DNA of 33,879 nt from Desulfobacterales bacterium (GTDB lineage: Bacteria > Desulfobacterota > Desulfobacteria > Desulfobacterales > G020353555), in NCBI GenBank assembly GCA_020353555.1, contig CP070697.1, positions 3,850,283 to 3,884,161 of the forward strand, given 5' to 3'. The notes below the pieces were generated by a model that did not search any database, was not told where the DNA came from, and saw only the letters and a program-made list of their open reading frames with translations. The position numbers were made by a program, and so were the translations under genes. Positions 23,116-31,054 of the stretch are shown here, in pieces. Each line of letters opens with the position of its first letter. Within the stretch, counting starts at the first letter, position 1.

Positions 23116-24240
23116 TCAATTCGTCAATAACCGCTTCACATACCGAGCAATTGCGATACAGGAGGTTAATCCCGGCGACTCCATCCCGACCAGGTTAACG
23201 ACACCGGGAAAGCCTTTGTCCGATTCTTCGTGAATGATGAAATCGCGAACGGCATCTCCGGGCCGCTGCAATTTGGGCCGGATGCCGGCCATGGCCGGAC
23301 TCAAATCTTCGTATTGAATGAAAGGGAGAAACCGGTGGGCGGATTCGAAAAACGCCTTTTGCTCGGCTTGGTCCACCGTGTAGTCATAGTTTCTCTCCGG
23401 GAGGTATTTGGCATTGGGCCCCAGTCTGATTTGACCGTTCAAGTCGATGGTGGCGTGTACTCCGAGCCCGACATTGTTGGGTAAAGGAACGGGATACACC
23501 AGCCGGTTGACCACATGGGCCTTGCCGCGGACGCTGAAGTATTCCCCCTTCCAAAAATGTTGTTCATATTGATTGGCGACGATATCGATTCCTAAAGCGG
23601 CCGCGATATGGTCGGCTTCCAGGCCGCCGCAATTTATTAAGTAGCGCGTTGTATACGAAAATCGCTGACCGTCCGGGTTTACAATGTGGACCGCATATGC
23701 TCCGCCGTCGCACCGGCTAACCCGCTCAACCTGCGTTTTATAGACCAGGTTGGCACCATTATTCTTGGCTTTGCTTTCGAGATAGGCCATGAGTCGATGC
23801 GTATCGATGATGCCGGTTGAGGGCGAATACAACGCAGCGACTGCCTTGACGGCGGGCTCGAGTTGATTTATCTGTTTGCGGCTAATGGGCTGAATGTCGT
23901 CGACGCCGTTGGCCCTGGCTTGGGTCAATATGGAATCCAGCTGCGCGGCTTCCTCATCGTTTGTGGCGACGATCAATTTCCCGCATTTACGGTGAGGAAT
24001 TTGGTGGGCTTGACACAATTCGTACAGCCGTTGGTTGCCTTCAACACACAGCTTGGCCTTCAGGGAGTTGGGCGGATAGTAAATTCCGGCATGAATCACT
24101 TCGCTGTTGCGGCTGCTGGTTTCCTGCCCGAATTTCGGATTTTTTTCGAGCACGAAAACATCTTCGGATTCTTCGGAGATTTCCGCAGCGACCGCCAGAC
24201 CGATGAGCCCAGCTCCGATGATGGTTGTTTCAATTTCCAT
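23116..24240 (-). CDS. L-2-hydroxyglutarate oxidase-like FAD-dependent enzyme (LhgO family)
   Basis: A 374-residue FAD oxidoreductase of the DAO/LhgO family. The N-terminal TIIGAGLIGLAVAAE is the ADP-binding GxGxxG. SSRNSEVIHAGIYYPPNSLKAKLCVEG is the LhgO hallmark, nearly identical in form to proven L-2-hydroxyglutarate oxidases. The C-terminal GMESPGLTSCIAIARYV is the second FAD segment. It would oxidise an L-2-hydroxyacid to its 2-oxoacid; proven bacterial LhgO passes electrons to quinone. The start at 24240 has GGAGG about 12 bases upstream, and the frame upstream of it does not fit. It sits between the hydroxyisobutyrate-dehydrogenase-like gene and the Liv operon; substrate could be another hydroxyacid. 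Confidence 0.87.
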   Translation of the reverse strand: MEIETTIIGAGLIGLAVAAEISEESEDVFVLEKNPKFGQETSSRNSEVIHAGIYYPPNSLKAKLCVEGNQRLYELCQAHQIPHRKCGKLIVATNDEEAAQLDSILTQARANGVDDIQPISRKQINQLEPAVKAVAALYSPSTGIIDTHRLMAYLESKAKNNGANLVYKTQVERVSRCDGGAYAVHIVNPDGQRFSYTTRYLINCGGLEADHIAAALGIDIVANQYEQHFWKGEYFSVRGKAHVVNRLVYPVPLPNNVGLGVHATIDLNGQIRLGPNAKYLPERNYDYTVDQAEQKAFFESAHRFLPFIQYEDLSPAMAGIRPKLQRPGDAVRDFIIHEESDKGFPGVVNLVGMESPGLTSCIAIARYVKRLLTN

Positions 24241-24318
24241 TAGGTCAAAACGCCTCCGACGCGTATCCCTGCGACGGTCTAGAACCGCTGTTAGCCACAA
24301 GAGCAAAACGTTTTCGTT

Positions 24319-24606
24319 CTATCGACGCCGAAATTTTGCGTGGCTTTCGTATGTCGAAAATATGCGTAAGACCTCTGGTATGTCAACAATTATCAGGATT
24401 GGGTGGTCTTCCCGACGGTCCGGTGCTCTGGCCCATATTGTCCTTGCTTTGGCGATCCACCGGGCTTGCGGTCGCTCTAAATATTCCACCAAGTCGATGG
24501 TGACGCCCTCGAGGTCGCGCATGTATGTGGCCCACACTCCGGGGCGCAGATTCTGGGGCGGGCAGTTGAATTGAACGCCGGCCCCTGCAAGTCGTTCGTA
24601 CGACAT
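24319..24606 (-). pseudogene. C-terminal remnant of a glyoxalase/VOC-family gene
   Basis: An open frame of 95 residues whose first half (AGAGVQFNCPPQNLRPGVWATYMRDLEGVTIDLVEYLE) matches the last strand-helix-strand unit of VOC proteins, with the metal-ligand Glu in DLVEY. A TGA directly precedes its only plausible ATG. The expected first half of a VOC domain is absent, and the remaining about 50 residues are unlike the family. I see no ribosome-binding site. It is best read as the tail of a decayed gene, occupying the 457-base gap between two dehydrogenase genes. Confidence 0.6.
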
Positions 24607-24697
24607 TCACTCTCTGCTAACACCTTGTAATTGTTGAATGCTCCGAGGTCTACGGGAATTTCGGGAGCGATGCGGAGGCCTTGGATGCGGCTACCGG

Positions 24698-25603
24698 TCA
24701 GTGGTTGTCGGCCCCCTTCTGGGGGCCTGCCAGCTCCTCAAATAAGGACAACAAAGCGAAATAATCGAGATGCCCCTTGCCCTGAGCATCCATTGCCGTC
24801 CAAAATTGGCGGACCAAAGCCGTGATGGGCATGGGAACCTTCAGGGCGCGGCCGGCCCCCAGAGCAAGATCAAAATCTTTGGCCATCTGGGTTGCCGTAA
24901 AGGCGGGTGCAAAATCGCGATTTCGCAGCATCTGCGTTTTATATCCGACCAACGGCGAGGCCACCACACTGCTGTTGACAATGTCCATCATTTGATTCCA
25001 ATCCAATCCGCCGCGCTGTCCAAAAGTCAGCGCCTCGGCGATCATGCCTGAGGTGAGGCCCACCATCATATTCAATACCAGTTTGAGATAGCGGGCCTCT
25101 TCCCCGGAACCCACATAGAACAATTTTTGCCCCAGGGCGCCAAAGATATCGACACAGGCATCATGCGCATCCCGGGGACCGGAGGTCAAAATCGTCAAGG
25201 TCGCCGCTTCGGCCAAGGCGGTGCTGCCCGACACGGGGGCCCGCAGATATTTGATTCCCTTTTTTGCGGCGGCTTCCGCCACGCGGCTCGAAACGGTCGG
25301 CGAGACCGTGCTCATGTCGATATAAATGGTCCCGGCCTGGGCGGCTGCGAAGGCGCCCTCGGCGGCGATCGATACTTGCTCCAGGGCCCTATCGTCCGCA
25401 ATCATTGAAATCAACACCTCCACCTCGCGCGCCAAAGCCTTAGGGGAATCCGCAATCTGTGCTCCCCGGTCGGCGAGTAACCTTGTTGTGGTTCGCGTGC
25501 GGTTGTACACCGTTAATGGATATCCGGCTTGAATGAGATTTTGGGACATGGGGAGCCCCATTTTGCCGAGGCCGATCCATCCTATTTTACGCTTGTTCGT
25601 CAC
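24698..25603 (-). CDS. 3-hydroxyisobutyrate dehydrogenase-family protein
   Basis: A 301-residue beta-hydroxyacid dehydrogenase. IGWIGLGKMGLPMSQNLIQAGYPLTVYNRT is the NAD(P)-binding Rossmann start, APVSGSTALAEAATLTIL is the substrate loop, and the catalytic Lys lies in ARYLKLVLNMMVG. The usual SGG of the substrate loop is SGS. I chose GTG 25603 (VTNKRKIGWIG), which overlaps the dihydrolipoamide dehydrogenase stop by 17 bases; GTG 25621 is the alternative. The family includes 3-hydroxyisobutyrate, tartronate-semialdehyde and related dehydrogenases. Beside a 2-oxoacid dehydrogenase complex and Liv genes, valine-type catabolism is plausible but not proved. Confidence 0.87.
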   Translation of the reverse strand: MTNKRKIGWIGLGKMGLPMSQNLIQAGYPLTVYNRTRTTTRLLADRGAQIADSPKALAREVEVLISMIADDRALEQVSIAAEGAFAAAQAGTIYIDMSTVSPTVSSRVAEAAAKKGIKYLRAPVSGSTALAEAATLTILTSGPRDAHDACVDIFGALGQKLFYVGSGEEARYLKLVLNMMVGLTSGMIAEALTFGQRGGLDWNQMMDIVNSSVVASPLVGYKTQMLRNRDFAPAFTATQMAKDFDLALGAGRALKVPMPITALVRQFWTAMDAQGKGHLDYFALLSLFEELAGPQKGADNH

Positions 25604-27050
25604 GGGCAATATTCCTCTCACCGATAAACCTTCCGGTGGTGTAACGGATGTTATCAGCTCTTTTCTTAAGCGTATGAATGGCCAATCCGCTCCAGTCCAG
25701 AGCCGCCTCCATTAATGTTTCGCTCAATGTTGGATGAGGCTTGATGGCGGCTGCCAGGTCTTCCACCGCCGATTCCATGGTCATGGTGGTGACCGCATCG
25801 CCGATGAGATCCGTGGCATGCGCCCCGATGATGTGCACCCCGAGGATTTCGCCGGTTTCGGCATCGCCCACGATTTTTGCCAAACCGTCAATGTTTCCCA
25901 TGGCCCGGGCGGCGGCGCTGCCCGTAAAAGGGAACCTGCCGACCTTAATTTGGTGCCGGGTCGCGCGTGCTTCCTCCTCGGTGAGTCCAACGGCGCCGAT
26001 CTCGGCCAGGCCCCAGATGCAGCGGGGAATCTTTTCCGGCCTAACCCCGCGGTTGGCGCCCAGAATGTTGTCTACCGCCGCCTCGGCTTCGGCCGCGGCT
26101 TTGTGGGCCAGCATCCTGCCGCCCACCAGGTCGCCCACCGCGTAAATCCCGGGCAGATTGGTCTGCAGCCTGGAGTTGACTTTCAGGTAAGGCCCTTCCA
26201 TCTTGAGTCCCAGCTTTTTGACAGCGATTCCTTCCAGAACCGGGGCGCGGCCCGTGGCCACCAGGATCCGGTCGGACCTGAGGGCGTGGACGGCACCGCT
26301 CGCATCGGCAAAAGTGAGCTCGACTCCGTCCTTGCGGCGCGTCAGTTCCTTGGCTTGGGCCTGAAGGTAAAACGCTGCTCCTCGTTGGGCCAGCAAGCGG
26401 CGCATCATCTCACGGATCTCTTGATCTTCGGTGAGCAGGATATCCGGCAGCATTTCCACTATGGTCACCGTTGCGCCCAGGTTCAGGTAGATGCCGGCCA
26501 TCTCCATGCCGATGACGCCGCCGCCGATGATGATCAAGTTGGCGGGAACATCTTCGGCCTCCAGGGCTTCATCCGTGGTCTGCACGAATTGACCGTCCAC
26601 ATCGATAAAAGCCGGCACCGCCGGCTTGGAGCCGCTGGCCAGGATAATGTGCCGGGCCTGGTATGCTTTTGCCGGTCCTTCATGGGGGTGGACGCGCACT
26701 TGGCCGGGGGCCGTCAACTGGCCCTTGCCCCGGGCGATATCGATGCCGTGGCTTCGAATGATCTTGCCCAGTCCCTCGACAAGGGTCTTGACGACTTTCC
26801 TCTTGCGGGCAACCATTTGGACCGGGTCGATCGTCAACGCTGCGGCCCCCCTCAGAACCGGCGAGGTTCGGGCGGCCTGCAAAAGCTTCGCATCGTAGAC
26901 AAAGCTCTTGGTGGGGACACAGCCCCGGTTCAAGCACGTTCCGCCCAGGGCGTCCTTTTCGACCAGCAGCACCTTCAGACCGCGTTGGGCGCCTTTGATG
27001 GCGGCCACATAACCGCCGGGCCCCCCACCGATAATGGCTAAATCGTGCAT
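25587..27050 (-). CDS. lpd: Dihydrolipoamide dehydrogenase (E3)
   Basis: A 487-residue flavoprotein disulfide reductase. The FAD-binding start is LAIIGGGPGGYVAAIKGAQRG, and the redox-active disulfide is C39/C44 in GGTCLNRGCVPTK. The NAD-binding loop is IIGGGVIGMEMAGIYLNLGA and the second FAD motif ends in YAVGDLVGG. The His-Glu pair of the dimer partner lies in KPHPTLSETLMEA. It reoxidises the dihydrolipoyl arm of E2 with NAD+. The last about 25 residues (IRYTTGRFIGERNIARDEQA) extend past the usual E3 end. It follows the E2 gene by 18 bases in the E1 alpha-E1 beta-E2-E3 order and overlaps the next dehydrogenase gene. Confidence 0.95.
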   Translation of the reverse strand: MHDLAIIGGGPGGYVAAIKGAQRGLKVLLVEKDALGGTCLNRGCVPTKSFVYDAKLLQAARTSPVLRGAAALTIDPVQMVARKRKVVKTLVEGLGKIIRSHGIDIARGKGQLTAPGQVRVHPHEGPAKAYQARHIILASGSKPAVPAFIDVDGQFVQTTDEALEAEDVPANLIIIGGGVIGMEMAGIYLNLGATVTIVEMLPDILLTEDQEIREMMRRLLAQRGAAFYLQAQAKELTRRKDGVELTFADASGAVHALRSDRILVATGRAPVLEGIAVKKLGLKMEGPYLKVNSRLQTNLPGIYAVGDLVGGRMLAHKAAAEAEAAVDNILGANRGVRPEKIPRCIWGLAEIGAVGLTEEEARATRHQIKVGRFPFTGSAAARAMGNIDGLAKIVGDAETGEILGVHIIGAHATDLIGDAVTTMTMESAVEDLAAAIKPHPTLSETLMEAALDWSGLAIHTLKKRADNIRYTTGRFIGERNIARDEQA

Positions 27051-27068
27051 AATTTTTCCCGCTCCGAT

Positions 27069-28403
27069 CTATAGATTGAGAAACGTGAAGGTCGGGCGCT
27101 CCAGCTTCCACTTGAGGTTTTGCAGAAAGTCCGCGGCCACCGTGCCGTCGATAATCCGGTGGTCGACGGAGAGGCCGAAGGTGGCCTGTTGTCTGGTTTT
27201 CACCGCGCCGCCATCGGACAGGTACAATTCGTCGCGCGTTTTGCCCACGGACAGGATGCCGCTTTGCGGCGGGTTTAAAATGGCGGTGAAATAGGTGATG
27301 TCGTATTGCGCCAGGCTGGAGACGGTAAAGGTGCCGCATTCGAGTTCGGCCATCGTCAAATGGCCGGCGCGGGCCCGCTTGACCAGGTCCATCCGCTGCC
27401 GGATGATGTCAACCAAGCCGGCGCGGTCGGCGTTGGTAATGGCCGGCACGATTAAGCCGTCGTCCAACGCCACGGCCAGGCCAACATTGACCTCGGGCGC
27501 GATGTGAATTTCCTGATCCTTGACCGTGGCGTTCAGAATTGGAAAGTCCAGGATGTTCAAGGCGACGGCTTTAATCAGGAAATCATTGATGGACGGCTTC
27601 AGGTCGAATGCTTTTTCAAAATCCGGCAGAATTTCGCGTCTGAAGTTTAACAAGGGGTCCATCCGGACATCGGTAAAGAAATAGATATGGGGCGCGGTAA
27701 AAGCGCTGGTGGACATCCGGCGGGCAATAACCTGCCGCATGCGGTCCATGGGGATAATTTTACCCAGACCGGGGGTTTGGGCTTCGATGAGCGTGCGTTC
27801 CACGTCGGCGCGCATGATCCGGCCCCGAACGCCGGTTCCCTCCATTCCCGCAAGGGCCACGCCCTTTCGGTCGGCAAACCGGCGTGCCAGCGTGGAAGCG
27901 CTGATCCCCGGTGCGGCCGCCGCCGCAGCGACATCCCGCAGGAGAATCACACCGCCGGGTCCGCTGGCGGCGATCGTCGCCAGATCCAATCCTTTTTCTC
28001 GAGCCAGTTTGCGCGCGGCCGGCACAATCGCGATGGGTCCCCTCGGGATGGCGGAAGCAGACGGCGCCGAACGAGCCCCGGCGCTCGCGGCAGCCAACGC
28101 CGCCGCCCCGTGTTCGGCCGCAGGGGCGGCGGGTCGGGCCTTGTATTCATCCGGTATTGCTTCCCCGGCTTCCGTGATGAGCCCCACCACGGTCAACACC
28201 GGTACTTCTTGGCCGGCGGGGATCAGGATTTTGGCGAGAATCCCCGTCGCCGGTGATTCGACTTCGGTGGTGACCTTGTCGGCTTCGACCACGAATAGGC
28301 TCTCGCCCCGCGCGACCGGATCCCCTTCCTGTTTGATCCATTCGACGATAATGCCTTTCTCGACGGTGACCCCGAGCATGGGTATGACAACTTCCGTAGC
28401 CAT
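27069..28403 (-). CDS. Dihydrolipoamide acyltransferase (E2) with two subunit-binding domains
   Basis: A 444-residue E2 core subunit of a 2-oxoacid/acetoin dehydrogenase complex. Domains in order: one lipoyl domain (1-80, lipoyl lysine K43 in EADKVTTEVES), an Ala/Pro linker, a first peripheral-subunit-binding domain (about 125-158, VPAARKLAREKGLDL...), a second one (about 167-203, ASTLARRFADRKGVAL...GTGVRGRIMRADV), and the catalytic domain with H415 and D419 in SVDHRIIDG. Most E2 proteins have a single subunit-binding domain; the first here has a degraded GTGxxGRI loop (ASGPGGVIL). I chose ATG 28403, which has CAGGAG nine bases upstream; ATG 28424 overlaps the E1 beta stop (ATGA) and would add seven residues. 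Confidence 0.92.
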   Translation of the reverse strand: MATEVVIPMLGVTVEKGIIVEWIKQEGDPVARGESLFVVEADKVTTEVESPATGILAKILIPAGQEVPVLTVVGLITEAGEAIPDEYKARPAAPAAEHGAAALAAASAGARSAPSASAIPRGPIAIVPAARKLAREKGLDLATIAASGPGGVILLRDVAAAAAAPGISASTLARRFADRKGVALAGMEGTGVRGRIMRADVERTLIEAQTPGLGKIIPMDRMRQVIARRMSTSAFTAPHIYFFTDVRMDPLLNFRREILPDFEKAFDLKPSINDFLIKAVALNILDFPILNATVKDQEIHIAPEVNVGLAVALDDGLIVPAITNADRAGLVDIIRQRMDLVKRARAGHLTMAELECGTFTVSSLAQYDITYFTAILNPPQSGILSVGKTRDELYLSDGGAVKTRQQATFGLSVDHRIIDGTVAADFLQNLKWKLERPTFTFLNL

Positions 28404-28420
28404 TGAGTTGTACTCCTGTT

Positions 28421-29401
28421 TCATGCATATTCCATCAAGGATTTGATTGCGGGTACTAAATACTTTTCGTCGGGAATGAAGGCCCGCTCCAGCGGCGGTG
28501 AGAACGGTACCGGCGTATCGGGTGAGCAAACTCTTTTCACGGGAGCTTTCAAGTAATAAATGGCCTCTTCGGCGACGAGGGCCGTGATTTCGGCGGCGGC
28601 ACCGCAGGTTTTGTGGCCTTCGTCGGCCACGATGAGCCGTCCGGTCTTTTTGACCGAGTTGAGGATCGTCTCTTTGTCCAGCGGCACCAGCGTTCGCGGA
28701 TCGACGATCTCCACGTCGATACCTTCTTTAGCCGCTTCCCCGGCGGCATTTAACGAACGTTGGACCAGGGCGTGGGTGGCCACAATGGTAATATCCTTGC
28801 CTTCGCGTTTGATTTCGGCCTGGCCGAAGGGAATTGTATAGCTTTCCTCCGGGACCGGACCCTTTTCGATATAGAGCTTTTTGTGTTCCACAAATATGAC
28901 CGGATTTTCATTTTGAATCGCCGCGATCATCAGCCCCTTGGCATCGTAGGGAGTGGATGGAGCGGCCACGTACAAACCCGGTATGTGCATGAAAATGGCG
29001 TGAAAGCTCTGGGAGTGCTGGGCGGCGGTTCCCCGGCCGGCGCCGATGTTGGTTCGCAGGACCATCGGAACCTTGCCGCGGCCGCCGAACATGTAGTGCA
29101 TCTTGGCCATCTGATTGACGATCATATCCATGCAAACCGTCGTAAAGTCGATGAACATAATCTCGGTCACCGGGCGCATTCCGGTCAATGCAGCTCCGAC
29201 CGAGGCACCTACGAAACCGGCTTCGGAGATGGGGGTATCGACCACCCGCTCCGGCCCGAACTCTTCCAGCAGGCCGGCCGTTACCTGGAAAACCCCGCCG
29301 TAACAGCCGATGTCCTCACCCAGGAGGACCACCCGTTCATCCTGTTGCATACTCTGTCTCAGCGCTTCATTGATTGCCTGGGCATAAGTTATTTCTCGCA
29401 T
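28421..29401 (-). CDS. 2-oxoacid/acetoin dehydrogenase E1 component, beta subunit
   Basis: A 326-residue thiamin-diphosphate enzyme subunit. It opens REITYAQAINEALRQSMQQDERVVLLGEDIG, the pyrimidine-binding start with the catalytic Glu in the GED motif. It continues with VDTPISEAGFVGASVGAALTGMRPV, NIGAGRGTAAQHSQSFHAIFMHIPGL and the C-terminal transketolase half (VEIVDPRTLVPLDKETILNSV). The general style is that of acetoin dehydrogenase AcoB and pyruvate dehydrogenase PdhB. It lies 15 bases after the alpha-subunit gene, and the two subunits form the heterotetramer that decarboxylates or cleaves the substrate. Confidence 0.93.
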   Translation of the reverse strand: MREITYAQAINEALRQSMQQDERVVLLGEDIGCYGGVFQVTAGLLEEFGPERVVDTPISEAGFVGASVGAALTGMRPVTEIMFIDFTTVCMDMIVNQMAKMHYMFGGRGKVPMVLRTNIGAGRGTAAQHSQSFHAIFMHIPGLYVAAPSTPYDAKGLMIAAIQNENPVIFVEHKKLYIEKGPVPEESYTIPFGQAEIKREGKDITIVATHALVQRSLNAAGEAAKEGIDVEIVDPRTLVPLDKETILNSVKKTGRLIVADEGHKTCGAAAEITALVAEEAIYYLKAPVKRVCSPDTPVPFSPPLERAFIPDEKYLVPAIKSLMEYA

Positions 29402-29416
29402 GTCGATTCAACCTCG

Positions 29417-30385
29417 CTAAATATAGACGTCTTCGTACATCTCAACGACGGCCGGAAACTCACTTTCCTGGGCAAAGGCCACCGCGGCATCGATTTCTGC
29501 GACAACCTGCTTTTCAATTGCGGCCAGCTTCTTTTTGGTTGCAACCTTGTCGTTGCTAAGTTTTATCTTCAGCCGCTCGATCGGGCATTTCTTGCGCCAG
29601 GCGTCGATTTCCTCTTTGGTCCGATAGCGTGCCCCCTGATTCGGGTCCCCCTCATGATGCCCCCGCCAGCGGTAGGTTTTACATTCGATCAGGGTGGGTC
29701 CCTCTCCGGCCCGGGCCCGTTTGACGGCCTCGGCGGCCGCCTGATAGACTGCCAGGACATCATTGCCGTCCACCACCACCCCCGGCATGTTGTAACTGGT
29801 GGACCGGATGGCAATATCGGTAATTGGCTGATGCGTTATTTGGCAGACGGAAATGCCGTACAGGTTGTTCTCACAGACAAAAACGACAGGTAGCCGGTGC
29901 AGGGACGCCAGGTTGAGGCTTTCGTGAAAGGTGCCGTTATTGGAAGAATCATCGCCAAAGAAGCAGGCGGTCACCTGATCGGTGCCGCGCCACTTGGCTG
30001 ACCATCCGGCGCCTACGGCAATGGGTAGCCCTCCGCCGGCGATTCCATTGGCCCCCAGGATACCGATATTCATGTCGGCGATGTGCATGGACCCGCCCTT
30101 GCCCTTGCAGTAGCCGGATTTCTTGCCGTATAGCTCGGCCATCATGGGTTTGAGATTCGCGCCCTTGGCAATCACATGGCCGTGCCCGCGGTGGGTGCTG
30201 GTGATATAATCGTCCGCGCGTAACACCGCGCAAATTCCGGCCGCTACGCCTTCCTCGCCGATATACAGATGGGCCAACCCCGGCACTTCCCCGCGCGCGT
30301 AAAGGTTTACGATCCGGTCCTCGAAAAGACGAATTTTCAGCATGGTGGTGTAAAGTTCCAGCAGTGTTTCTTTTTTGAGCTTCAT
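29417..30385 (-). CDS. 2-oxoacid/acetoin dehydrogenase E1 component, alpha subunit
   Basis: A 322-residue thiamin-diphosphate-binding subunit. The motif FFGDDSSNNGTFHESLNLASLHRLPVVFVCENNLYGIS is the ThDP/Mg site (usual GDG...N is GDD...N). HRGHGHVIAKGANLKPMMAELYGK and GKGGSMHIADMNIGILGANGIAGGGLPIAVGAG are standard, and YRWRGHHEGDPNQGARYR is the regulatory-loop region. The length matches AcoA and short PdhA/BkdA forms. The start at 30385 has GGAGG; a longer frame to 30529 is unlike the family. First gene of the complex operon. The substrate (acetoin, pyruvate or a branched-chain 2-oxoacid) cannot be fixed from sequence; an adjacent Liv operon and a hydroxyisobutyrate-type dehydrogenase favour a branched-chain compound. 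Confidence 0.93.
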   Translation of the reverse strand: MKLKKETLLELYTTMLKIRLFEDRIVNLYARGEVPGLAHLYIGEEGVAAGICAVLRADDYITSTHRGHGHVIAKGANLKPMMAELYGKKSGYCKGKGGSMHIADMNIGILGANGIAGGGLPIAVGAGWSAKWRGTDQVTACFFGDDSSNNGTFHESLNLASLHRLPVVFVCENNLYGISVCQITHQPITDIAIRSTSYNMPGVVVDGNDVLAVYQAAAEAVKRARAGEGPTLIECKTYRWRGHHEGDPNQGARYRTKEEIDAWRKKCPIERLKIKLSNDKVATKKKLAAIEKQVVAEIDAAVAFAQESEFPAVVEMYEDVYI

Positions 30386-30661
30386 GGGTATCCTCCCCCC
30401 AGTTGATCGGTTGCGTCTGGACCGCTTCGAGTCTGAATACAACAATGAAATACTCCCGAGCATGCGGTTCCGTTGAATCCAAAAGCCGTTTCGGGAGCTT
30501 ACTTGGCATGGGGATGGTGTCTTTGTCAATGATTATGAAAATACGCTTCGGTATTCGGTGGGTTCGATTGCCAGGAACCGCGGCCTGGCGTGTGTGTACT
30601 TTTCGGCGGGTAGTGATCTCCGGGCAAACATATTTGGAAATGAGAATATTTTGAAATTTAC
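30386..30661. other. Intergenic leader of the 2-oxoacid dehydrogenase operon
   Basis: No gene is evident. It must contain the operon's promoter on the minus strand; I see a TTGACA near 30528-30533 without a matching -10, and no sigma-54 element. A short inverted repeat (CCAGG/CCTGG near 30570-30590) is present. Confidence 0.4.
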
Positions 30662-30965
30662 CGCAACGGCCAAACTGAAGCCTGCCAGACTTGGGGTCTG
30701 TCGGCCGAGCGCGTAGCCCCCACGCGCCCCAATTTGCGGCTATTGGTGGTGGGGGGAGGGGATCGCGGTTTGCTGGCGGAGCTGAAGGCCATCGCAGGCC
30801 GCAGTGCCGTGGTGGATTTTAGGGGCCATCGAGCAAGTGTTGGCCGATGCCGGCTTGCGGCATAAAATTGCCACCGCCGGCCAACGTACCGTGCGGGAGC
30901 GGTTCGACGCGGAACGGATGGTGGATGATGTGGAAAAATTGTATCGGCAGGTGTTGGAGGGCTAA
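30662..30965 (+). pseudogene. Remnant of a group 1 (GT4) glycosyltransferase gene, with internal deletions
   Basis: Two frames of the plus strand carry pieces of a GT4 glycosyltransferase C-terminal half. The first frame (30662 to about 30818) reads NGQTEACQTWGLSAERVA, then PTRPNLRLLVVGGGDRGLLAELKA and AGRSAVVDF. The second (about 30822-30965) reads AIEQVLADAGLRHKIATAGQ, then RTVRERFDAERMVDDVEKLYRQVLEG and a stop, a classic GT4 ending. The region that should lie between them (sugar-nucleotide site with the E-x7-E motif) is missing, as is the segment between GLSAER and PNLRLL. The gene has thus lost at least two internal stretches and its whole N-terminal half. No start or ribosome-binding site remains. 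Confidence 0.72.
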
Positions 30966-30990
30966 AGAAATTCAACGCGGACCCCGGGGT

Positions 30991-31021
30991 CCCAGGGCAG
31001 CCAACAGGGGGCTGCCCTGGG
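30991..31021. terminator. Strong hairpin between convergent glycosyltransferase remnant and repeat-protein gene
   Basis: CCCAGGGCAGCC and GGCTGCCCTGGG form a perfect 12-bp stem with a 7-base loop, 34 bases beyond the stop of the minus-strand repeat-protein gene. There is no clear T run, but its position between convergent units and its stability fit a (possibly bidirectional) transcript end. Confidence 0.55.
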
Positions 31022-31054
31022 CCTTCGAATCCCCTCCATCCTGAAAGGGGCAAG

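Noticed and set aside
25734-27041. A 435-residue plus-strand open frame opposite lpd
   Set aside because: It mirrors a well-conserved dihydrolipoamide dehydrogenase; long antisense frames are expected in GC-rich coding DNA.
28760-29893. A 377-residue plus-strand open frame opposite the E1 genes
   Set aside because: Antisense shadow of E1 beta and E1 alpha; no motif and no start signal.
30403-30654. A plus-strand 83-residue frame upstream of the E1 alpha gene
   Set aside because: No similarity and located in the operon's promoter region on the opposite strand.
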